From NCBI RefSeq assembly GCF_017948245.1, contig NZ_CP072870.1, positions 124,001-188,000 on the forward strand: DNA of 64,000 nt. The letters run 5' to 3'. The DNA is from Rhizobium sp. NLR16a (GTDB lineage Bacteria; Pseudomonadota; Alphaproteobacteria; Rhizobiales; Rhizobiaceae). Below, in pieces: positions 42,640 through 49,531 of the stretch. Each line of letters opens with the position of its first letter. Positions within the stretch are counted from its first letter, which is position 1. The notes beneath the pieces are model-generated. The model was not told the DNA's origin and searched no databases. It was given only the letters and a program-made list of their open reading frames with translations. The translations under genes were made by a program, and so were the position numbers.

Positions 42640-43878
42640 TTATCCCGCGAGAGGCGGCGCAGGCTTCTTGACGGGCAGCATGACCCCGAGCGCTCGTATC
42701 ATGAGCCCTGATATAAAGATCTGGAACGCCGTGATGATAAGCCACAGCCCGAAGACGGCCCAGTTGGTCTCGATGCCGATCTCGGGCAGCACGTAGCCGT
42801 TCCCGACATAGGAATCGAAGAGCGGAACCGCCAGCAAGACGCCTGCCAGAACGGCGATAACCGATCCCCATACCGTTGCATTGTAGGGAAGGCGCCGCTC
42901 GAGGCGAGGCTGCACATGTCCCGAATAGTCAAAGATCACCCGACCGATCGCTGCCGAAATCAGCATTGATTGACCAAGGACGGCCAGAGCCATCGCAAAC
43001 AGCATGGCATTCGAGGAGAACCGCACGCCTGCTATCGACATAGGTCCCGCGAGCAGCGGCAACATGGTGATCAAGCCGAGGGCCAGCAGCAGGAAGCCCG
43101 GCCAGATCAAAAAGAAATCGAACCCGTAGACAAACATCGCTTGCAGATTGCGCCAGCCGGCGCGCCAGGGCTCCATCCAGCCTCGGCGCTTCATGTGACT
43201 CAGCCGTCCTTCCGGATCCTTCAGGAAGTGAATCGGCACCTCGGTCGTCGCAAGCTCCATATGGACTGATTTCAGCACCATTTCCGAGGCGTATTCCCAC
43301 CCTTGCGAGCGGAGATCCATACGAAGCAGCGCATCGACACTGATGCCCCGCATGCCGCAATGGATGTCGGAAAAGCGGCTGCCGAACATCCGATTGAGAA
43401 TCCACGTCGTCAGCGGCGTTCCGAAATAGCGATGCAGCAGCGGCATCGCATTGTCCTCGATCGAGCCTTTGAACCGCGAGCCCATGACAAATTCGGATCC
43501 CTTCCGGAATGCCTCGATGAAGGGCGCTATCTGGCGAAAATCATAGGTGCAGTCCGCATCGCCCATGATGATGAACTTGCCGCGGACGAAGGGAATGGCA
43601 TCGATGTAAGCTCTGCCCAAGCCGCGCTTCGGCGTCCGCAACACGCGCGCGCCCCGCTCACGTGCGATTTCCGGCGTGCGATCGGTCGAACTGTCGACGA
43701 TCAGGATTTCGACCGCCGCACCACTTGCCGCGATGCCTTGACGGCACCAGTCGACGAAGGTTCCGATCGTCAATTCCTCGTTGAGCGAGGGGACGAGAAT
43801 GGTGACTTCCGGGTCGGTGACGTCGTCGTCCGGCGTAAGGAGCGACAGTTCCGGATCGTGGATGTGGGGGAAATTCAT
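42640..43878 (-). CDS. GT2 glycosyltransferase, dolichol-phosphate-mannose-synthase type with C-terminal membrane domain
   Basis: 412 residues. The N-terminal GT-A domain shows VTILVPSLNEELTIGTFVDWC, VDSSTDRTPEIA and the metal-binding MGDADCTYD (Asp107/Asp109), then FVMGSRFKG and DIHCGMRGIS, all DPM1/polyprenyl-phosphate glycosyltransferase marks. The last ~170 residues hold about four hydrophobic segments. It would transfer the activated sugar to undecaprenyl phosphate at the inner face. The start at 43878 is the first ATG giving the family N-terminus. Confidence 0.88.
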   Translation of the reverse strand: MNFPHIHDPELSLLTPDDDVTDPEVTILVPSLNEELTIGTFVDWCRQGIAASGAAVEILIVDSSTDRTPEIARERGARVLRTPKRGLGRAYIDAIPFVRGKFIIMGDADCTYDFRQIAPFIEAFRKGSEFVMGSRFKGSIEDNAMPLLHRYFGTPLTTWILNRMFGSRFSDIHCGMRGISVDALLRMDLRSQGWEYASEMVLKSVHMELATTEVPIHFLKDPEGRLSHMKRRGWMEPWRAGWRNLQAMFVYGFDFFLIWPGFLLLALGLITMLPLLAGPMSIAGVRFSSNAMLFAMALAVLGQSMLISAAIGRVIFDYSGHVQPRLERRLPYNATVWGSVIAVLAGVLLAVPLFDSYVGNGYVLPEIGIETNWAVFGLWLIITAFQIFISGLMIRALGVMLPVKKPAPPLAG

Positions 43879-43894
43879 GGGCGTGATAAGGCTC

Positions 43895-44521
43895 TTAGGA
43901 AAGGCTGGGCGGGACGAGGCCGCAGGAAAAATCCAATATGGCGTGGCAGATCGCCAGATGGGCAATCTCCACATAGCCATATTGATCGGAGGCGACGTAG
44001 AAGTTCAAATCGCCGAGCGCACGCAACGGGTTGCCTGGAGCGAAGCCGCTCAGGGTGATAACGGCGCCGCCTTTTTCGCGGGCGGTGCGGACGGCCTTGG
44101 TGATGCTTTCCGATCTGCCTGAACTGCTGATCGCGACCAGCAGATCCCCTTCATTCGCATGCATTTCGATCTGCTTTGCGAATACGTTCTCATAGCCGAG
44201 GTCGTTCGAGAGGCATGTCAGCGTCGCGCCATCGTTCATTGCCATGGCGCGGAGTCCGCCATTTTTGGAATAGTCCGTCGCCATATGGCTGGCAATCGCG
44301 GCGCTGCCGCCGTTACCGATGAAGATGATCTTCCGGCCGGCATCATGGGTAGCACGGGCCAGCCGCATGGCCTCACTCATCGCAGTTGCATAATCGAGGC
44401 TTTCGTCACCCCGCCGCGACGCGGCTGCATTCACGAGAACATGGCGGAGAAATGTAAAATAGCGATCGAGATCGCCGGCCGTCACGGCGAGGTCCGAGGG
44501 TATGGTCTGGTTGTGTGACAT
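43895..44521 (-). CDS. gmhA: SIS-domain sugar isomerase, GmhA-like (sedoheptulose-7-phosphate isomerase)
   Basis: 208 residues, first gene of the minus-strand glycan operon. KIIFIGNGGSAAIASHMATDYSKNG (GNGGSA at 69-74) and LLVAISSSGRSESITKAVRTAREKG are the two phosphate-binding stretches of GmhA, which makes D-glycero-D-manno-heptose 7-phosphate. The C-terminal VEIAHLAICHAILD contains the conserved Glu/His pair. It supplies the first committed step for the kinase, phosphatase and nucleotidyltransferase encoded downstream. Confidence 0.87.
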   Translation of the reverse strand: MSHNQTIPSDLAVTAGDLDRYFTFLRHVLVNAAASRRGDESLDYATAMSEAMRLARATHDAGRKIIFIGNGGSAAIASHMATDYSKNGGLRAMAMNDGATLTCLSNDLGYENVFAKQIEMHANEGDLLVAISSSGRSESITKAVRTAREKGGAVITLSGFAPGNPLRALGDLNFYVASDQYGYVEIAHLAICHAILDFSCGLVPPSLS

Positions 44522-44745
44522 GCTGGTTCAGCCTCTACGCCTTCGAAATTGGGGCGTCCTTAAAGACTAAATGATACAAAGGCAAGTTGCCCGGCATCCC
44601 TCCGGATGGTTGTTAACGAGTGTCACGGGCTTGCAACTAACGGTCTTCCGTCAAGCATCCGGCCCCGACGTGAGGGTTACTGCTCGACCTTAGCGCTGCT
44701 GAACCCGACCAGTTATTAAAGCTACGAAGGCGTGCGTGATGAATA

Positions 44746-44774
44746 TTGACAATATGTGCCACGCTACCCATCAT
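44746..44774 (+). promoter_or_regulatory. Promoter of the second toxin-antitoxin module
   Basis: TTGACA (44746-44751) and, after 17 bases, CATCAT (44769-44774), 22 bases before the antitoxin start. The -10 box is weak. The region also serves as upstream gap for the oppositely oriented glycan operon. Confidence 0.4.
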
Positions 44775-44796
44775 AGACAAAACGAAGGGTATGCCG

Positions 44797-45048
44797 ATGG
44801 CATCGGGTAGCATTCATGTGAAGGTCAGTGGGCAGTTGCAGGATCATATCCAGCAGCAGATCGGCGATGACGGCCTTTATGAAAACGCCAGCGAGTATAT
44901 TCGTGCGCTCATTCGCCGCGACTTGCAGTCCCGTAATGAGGCCTGGGACATGCTGCAAAGAGAGCTTGCGCCGGCGATGCGGGCTGAAGACAGCGAATTC
45001 ATCGCGGTTTCGGCCGAAGACGTCATCCGCCGCAACAAGCGTCAATAA
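44797..45048 (+). CDS. ParD-like ribbon-helix-helix antitoxin
   Basis: 83 residues. SGSIHVKVSGQLQDHIQQQIGDDGLYENASEYIRALIRRDLQSR is the CopG/ParD ribbon-helix-helix pattern (short strand, then YxNASEYIRxLIRRD), and the acidic C-terminus would bind the toxin. ATG 44797 has GAAGGG seven bases upstream; ATG 44791 lies too close to it. The toxin gene starts five bases downstream. Confidence 0.85.
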   Translation: MASGSIHVKVSGQLQDHIQQQIGDDGLYENASEYIRALIRRDLQSRNEAWDMLQRELAPAMRAEDSEFIAVSAEDVIRRNKRQ

Positions 45049-45053
45049 GCCTG

Positions 45054-45404
45054 ATGGCAGCCTATCGATTTTATCCGCGCCCTGACGACGCGCAGGACAA
45101 GATTTGGCGCGACACGATTGAGGCGTGGGGAGAGAAGCAGGCGGATGCCTACATTTTCGGGCTGCACGCCTATTTGCAGCGTTTGTGCGAGGATCGGTCG
45201 ATCTGGCGACAGCTTCCGCAACGTCTGGCAGTTCCGACAGACATCAAGCGGTTGGCCTATTTCGGTCGTTATGAACAACATTACGTGTTCTTTCGCGAGC
45301 TTAAGAACGGCGATCTTGGTGTCATGAGCATTCTTCACGAACGGATGAATCTGCCGGTCCGGCTCAAAGAGGATCTGGCGGCTCTCTCAAACAAACTGCC
45401 GTGA
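45054..45404 (+). CDS. ParE/RelE-family toxin, second module
   Basis: 116 residues. AAYRFYPRPDDAQDKIWRDTIEAWGEKQADAYIFGLHAYLQRLCED and the terminal KRLAYFGRYEQHYVFFRELKNGDLGVMSILHERMNLPVRLKEDL follow the ParE fold order of two helices then strands. It is five bases from the ParD-like antitoxin. Different from the toxin beside repC in both partner type and sequence. Confidence 0.82.
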   Translation: MAAYRFYPRPDDAQDKIWRDTIEAWGEKQADAYIFGLHAYLQRLCEDRSIWRQLPQRLAVPTDIKRLAYFGRYEQHYVFFRELKNGDLGVMSILHERMNLPVRLKEDLAALSNKLP

Positions 45405-45460
45405 GGGCGCGGAATCTTCGGTCGGTAGGATTGATCCTCGATGTGCGCTTTAACCCGGAC

Positions 45461-46438
45461 TCAGAACCGGTGTTCCGCTCCCTCCAGCGGGTTTGCCCAG
45501 ACCGTCATGCCAGGCCCGAAAGGCGTTTCGCCTTCGGCGCGCACGATCATTTCACCGAGTTCGGGGACGTCGAGATAAAGGATCGCGTCGGCGCCGAGCC
45601 GTTCCACATGGCGGATTCTGCCTTGCCACTGGCCGGTGCCTTCCGAAAGCCTGACATGTTCCGGGCGGATGCCGTAGGTCGCGCAATTCATTCGCCGTGC
45701 CGTCTCGCCGCCATAGAGGTTCATTTTCGGGCTGCCGATGAAGCCGGCGACGAAGGGTGTCGCGGGATTGCGGTAGAGCTCCATTGGGCTGCCGATCTGC
45801 TCGACCGCGCCACCGTTGAGGACGACGATCTTGTCGGCCATCGTCATGGCCTCGACCTGGTCATGGGTGACATAGATCATCGTCGACTTCAGACGGGCGT
45901 GGAGTTCCGAGATCTCCAGGCGCATCTGTGCCCGCAGGGAAGCATCGAGATTGGAGAGCGGCTCGTCGAAGAGGAAAACCTTGGGATCGCGCACGATGGC
46001 CCGGCCGATGGCGACACGCTGCCTCTGGCCGCCGGAAAGCGCTTTCGGCTTTCTCTGCAAGAGATGGGTGAGCTGCAGCGTTTCGGCCGCCGCCGCAACC
46101 TTCTCGGCGATTTCAGCCTTAGGGCGGCGGGCGAGCGAAAGTCCGAAGCCGATATTCTCGGCAACCGTCATATGCGGGTAGAGCGCATAGCTCTGGAACA
46201 CCATGGCGATGCCTCGCTCGGAAGGTTCCGCATAGGTCACGTCCTTGCCGCCGATGGTCAGCCTGCCCGAGGTCGTCTCTTCCAGGCCGGCGATGATGCG
46301 CAGCAGCGTCGACTTCCCGCATCCCGACGGGCCGACGAAAACGACGAACTCGCCGGAGGCAACCTCCAGATCGACGCCCTTGATGACCTCAAGGGCGCCA
46401 AAGCTCTTGCGAACCTGTTTGAGAGTGAGCTCAGCCAT
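45461..46438 (-). CDS. UgpC/MsmK-family sugar ABC transporter ATPase
   Basis: 325 residues. Walker A GPSGCGKST at 36-44, signature LSGGQRQRVAIGRAI, Walker B FLFDEPLSNLDASLR, switch His in YVTHDQVEAMTMADKI, and a shortened C-terminal OB/TOBE region (YGIRPEHVRLSEGTGQWQGRI). Typical members have about 350-370 residues, so the regulatory domain is slightly trimmed. Last gene of the minus-strand importer for a rhamnose-containing or related sugar. Confidence 0.92.
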   Translation of the reverse strand: MAELTLKQVRKSFGALEVIKGVDLEVASGEFVVFVGPSGCGKSTLLRIIAGLEETTSGRLTIGGKDVTYAEPSERGIAMVFQSYALYPHMTVAENIGFGLSLARRPKAEIAEKVAAAAETLQLTHLLQRKPKALSGGQRQRVAIGRAIVRDPKVFLFDEPLSNLDASLRAQMRLEISELHARLKSTMIYVTHDQVEAMTMADKIVVLNGGAVEQIGSPMELYRNPATPFVAGFIGSPKMNLYGGETARRMNCATYGIRPEHVRLSEGTGQWQGRIRHVERLGADAILYLDVPELGEMIVRAEGETPFGPGMTVWANPLEGAEHRF

Positions 46439-46442
46439 TCTG

Positions 46443-47270
46443 CTATCCCTTGACCCCGCCTGCCGTCATGCCTGCGACGATCTGGCGGTTGAAGAAGATG
46501 AAGACGATCAGCGGCGGGATCGTCACGAGGAGGATGTTCATGAAGAGCAGATTATACTGGCTCGAATACATGCTCTGGAAATTATAGAGCGTCAGCTGCA
46601 CCGTCACGTTCTCCTTGCCCGGCAGGTAATAGAGCGGATTGGTGAAATCGTTGAAGATCGCGATCGACTGGACGACGATATTGGTCACGGTCACCGGCTT
46701 CAGCAGCGGCAGGACCACCCTGAAGAAGATCTGCCGAGGCTTGGCGCCGTCGATCAGCGCCGCCTCGTCGAGATCGCGCGGGATGGTCGAAATGAACGAC
46801 CGATAGAGCAGGACCGAAAAGGAGAGATTATAGGCAACCTGGATCAGGATCATTCCCGTCATGGTCTTGAAGAGGCCGATGTCCTGCAGAAGGCCGATGG
46901 TGGGAACAACGGCCGGCGGCATCATCAGGCCCATGAACAGCGCAGCGAAAGCCACGCGGTTCCACGCCGTCTTGCGGCGCTGCATCACATATCCGACCAT
47001 CGCCGACAGCAGGATCAGGATCGTGACGGAAACGACCGTGATCAGCGTCGAATTGAAATAGGCGAGCACGAGCTGATAGTCGCGCGCCTTGAAGACGGCG
47101 ACGAGATTGTCCCAGAACAGCCAATGCTCAGGAAGTTCGAAATCGAGCCGGGAGGCCTCGGATTTGGATTTGACCGCCTGCAGGGCGACGAAAACGAAAG
47201 GCATAACGAAGATGACGGCCGCGACGGCAAGGGCTATCGCACCCGTCAGATAGGGGCGGACGCTTCTCAT
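46443..47270 (-). CDS. Sugar ABC transporter permease (MalG-like)
   Basis: 275 residues, six predicted membrane segments starting LTGAIALAVAAVIFVMPFVFVAL. The EAA loop is EAALIDGAKPRQIFFRVVLPLLKPVTV. ATG 47270 overlaps the stop of the MalF-like gene (ATGA). Carbohydrate uptake transporter-1 family; partner of the preceding permease. Confidence 0.9.
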   Translation of the reverse strand: MRSVRPYLTGAIALAVAAVIFVMPFVFVALQAVKSKSEASRLDFELPEHWLFWDNLVAVFKARDYQLVLAYFNSTLITVVSVTILILLSAMVGYVMQRRKTAWNRVAFAALFMGLMMPPAVVPTIGLLQDIGLFKTMTGMILIQVAYNLSFSVLLYRSFISTIPRDLDEAALIDGAKPRQIFFRVVLPLLKPVTVTNIVVQSIAIFNDFTNPLYYLPGKENVTVQLTLYNFQSMYSSQYNLLFMNILLVTIPPLIVFIFFNRQIVAGMTAGGVKG

Positions 47271-48145
47271 TCCTCGACCTCGCGCCGGTCGAACCTTAGG
47301 GTGAAGGGCAGGATGATCACGGCGATCAGCGCGAACAGGATGACGTTTCCAGCCGTCGACAGTCCATAGAAACCAGCCTGGTACTGCTTGTAGATAACCG
47401 AGGCGATCACATCGGAGGAGAAACCGGGTCCGCCGCGGGTCATGGCCCATATGAGATCGAAGGAACGAAGCCCGCCGATCAGCGACAAGGTCACCACGAT
47501 GACGGTGGCGGGACGCACGAGCGGTAGGGTGATCCGAAAGAATTGCTGGAGCCGCGTGGCGCCGTCGATCCTCGCCGCCTCGTAATAATCGGGGCTGATC
47601 GCAGCAAGACCAGCGATGAAAATCAGGGTGGCGAGGCCGACGCCCTTCCAGACGTCGACGAGGGCCACCGAAAAAAGCGCGAGCGCCGGATTGGTCAGCC
47701 ATCCCGGCCCAGGAATGCCGAGCGTCTCGAGCGTAACATTGATGATGCCCTTGGTCGGATGCATCATCACCGTGAAGGTGATGCCGATGCCGATGGTCGA
47801 GACCAACACGGGAAAGAAGACCAGCGTGCGCAGGAAGCCGCGGGCGAAGATATTGCTGGTGAGCAGCACGGCGAGCAGCAGGCCGCAGACCGTTTTCAGG
47901 CCAGATGTCGTCACGGCATAGAGCAGGGTGTTGACCAGCCCCTTGACCAAGAACGGCTCGGAAAAGAACTGCTGGAAATTTTCGAGCCCGATGAATTGGG
48001 CCGTCGAGAGATCCCAGCGCGTCAGGCTGTACCAGAGAGACGATATGGTCGGAAAAAGGAACAGCACGCCGTAGATGATGGCGGCGGGAATGAAAAACCA
48101 CAGCGGGTAGGGCGATTTGCGCGAGTGCGGGGGTGTCTCGGTCAT
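47267..48145 (-). CDS. Sugar ABC transporter permease (MalF-like)
   Basis: 292 residues. LWFFIPAAIIYGVLFLFPTISSLWYSLTRWD is the usual first segment of CUT1 permeases and EAARIDGATRLQQFFRITLPLVRPATV the EAA loop. The stop is coupled to the MalG-like start. It follows the binding-protein gene after a 65-base gap that contains a hairpin. Confidence 0.9.
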   Translation of the reverse strand: MTETPPHSRKSPYPLWFFIPAAIIYGVLFLFPTISSLWYSLTRWDLSTAQFIGLENFQQFFSEPFLVKGLVNTLLYAVTTSGLKTVCGLLLAVLLTSNIFARGFLRTLVFFPVLVSTIGIGITFTVMMHPTKGIINVTLETLGIPGPGWLTNPALALFSVALVDVWKGVGLATLIFIAGLAAISPDYYEAARIDGATRLQQFFRITLPLVRPATVIVVTLSLIGGLRSFDLIWAMTRGGPGFSSDVIASVIYKQYQAGFYGLSTAGNVILFALIAVIILPFTLRFDRREVEE

Positions 48146-48166
48146 GACTACCTCTTCGATCGGGGA

Positions 48167-48192
48167 AACCTCGCCCCGTCAGGAGCGAGGTT
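48167..48192 (-). other. Intercistronic hairpin after the sugar-binding protein gene
   Basis: Arms AACCTCGC / GCGAGGTT (8 bp) around a 10-base loop in the gap between binding protein and first permease. Like the hairpins behind three other binding-protein genes here, it lacks a clear T tract. Confidence 0.55.
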
Positions 48193-48210
48193 AGCTGGCC
48201 CGAGTGACCG

Positions 48211-49494
48211 CTACCAGTTGGGCAGGCCGAGCTGCTTGGCCTGTTTGCGCACATCCTCGTCATAGAGCTTCGCTGCCTCGGCCGGCTGGCGAATGCCGGA
48301 ACCGACTTCGACGGTGATCTGCTCGAGAGCCGGGCCCTTCACCGGCGATACGAATTCCAATGCGGGGGTCGTCTTTTCCTTGGCGTCGAAATAGGGGAGC
48401 ATGTCCTTTACGGCAGGCGGTACGTTGGCAGGCAGATCGCAGCCGTTGATCAGCGGAGGCCCCTGCACGGTGTTGGTTTCCACCATGATCTTGCAGCCTT
48501 CGACACTTCCGGCGAAATCCACGAATTTCTTCGCTTCCTCTGTGTGCTGGCTGGTCAGGGGAATATAGAGGGCGGGCGGCATCCAGACGGTCAGACCATT
48601 CGTCGCCGCATCGTCGCTCGGCTGCGCGAAGAAACCGACATCTGCAAGATTTTCGGGATAATTCTGCTTGATGGCGCCGATGGCGAAGCTCAGCATCGGA
48701 TAATGCGCCGCTTCGCCCGTCGCCACCATTCTGAGGCCATCGTCATAGCTTGCCGCGCCGAAATCCTCGTTCATCAGGCCGGCGTCGTGAACATCCTTCA
48801 GCCGTTCGAAGCCTTTTGTGGCGGCGGGCGTCTTCGCATATTTCGCCTTGTTGGCGGTATAGTCGCCGGCGAAGTTCGGCACGGCGGCATGCAGATTGTA
48901 ATAGTCGGCCAGAACGAACAGCTGCGAGGTCCAGGTATCGCGATAGGTCTGGGCCACGGCGACCTTGCCCGAAGCCTTGACCTTGGCATTGTTGGCCATG
49001 AAATCCGCCCATGTCTTCGGAACGGTGAGGCCGAGGTCCTGATAGACCTTCCTGTTGTAGAGGATGCCACCCGCCATCGCCGTGCCGAAGGGAACGCCGT
49101 AGAGCTTGCCATCGGCACGGACGACCGATTTGAAGCCTTCAACCACCTTCGCCTGTGAGGCGAGACCGCTCAGATCGACAAGTGTCTGCGCCGGCTTCAG
49201 CGCCTGTAAGAGGGATCCGGAATTATAGAGGAACACATCGGACATCTCCCCCGTCGCCAGGCGCGTCTTGATGATGTTGTCACCCTCGCCGCCGCCTGCC
49301 CGCGGCTCGATTTCGATCGTCACGTCGGGCGCTTTGGCCTGGTAGGCGGCAACCAGTGCTTCGGCTGCCGCGACCGTGTCGGGGTTGTTGTCGATCAGGA
49401 AAGACAGCGTGGTTTCCGCATGCGACGGGCTGGCCGCAGCCAAGGCCAGAAGCGCGGATGCGCCGGCAAGAATGAGCTTTATCCGATGTGTCAT
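48211..49494 (-). CDS. Sugar ABC transporter substrate-binding protein (family 1)
   Basis: 427 residues with signal peptide (MTHRIKLILAGASALLALAA, cleavage after SHA near 27). VAAYQAKAPDVTIEIEPRAGGGEGDNIIKTRLATGEMSDVFLYNSGSLLQAL and LYGVPFGTAMAGGILYNRKVYQDLGLTVPKTWADFM are typical of CUT1 sugar-binding proteins. GAGGAGGAACGTC precedes ATG 49494. It lies 37 bases after the rhamnosidase gene; a rhamnoside or rhamno-oligosaccharide is the likely ligand by context. Confidence 0.9.
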   Translation of the reverse strand: MTHRIKLILAGASALLALAAASPSHAETTLSFLIDNNPDTVAAAEALVAAYQAKAPDVTIEIEPRAGGGEGDNIIKTRLATGEMSDVFLYNSGSLLQALKPAQTLVDLSGLASQAKVVEGFKSVVRADGKLYGVPFGTAMAGGILYNRKVYQDLGLTVPKTWADFMANNAKVKASGKVAVAQTYRDTWTSQLFVLADYYNLHAAVPNFAGDYTANKAKYAKTPAATKGFERLKDVHDAGLMNEDFGAASYDDGLRMVATGEAAHYPMLSFAIGAIKQNYPENLADVGFFAQPSDDAATNGLTVWMPPALYIPLTSQHTEEAKKFVDFAGSVEGCKIMVETNTVQGPPLINGCDLPANVPPAVKDMLPYFDAKEKTTPALEFVSPVKGPALEQITVEVGSGIRQPAEAAKLYDEDVRKQAKQLGLPNW

Positions 49495-49531
49495 GACGTT
49501 CCTCCTCTGAACGGTGTGACCTATATGCTCC

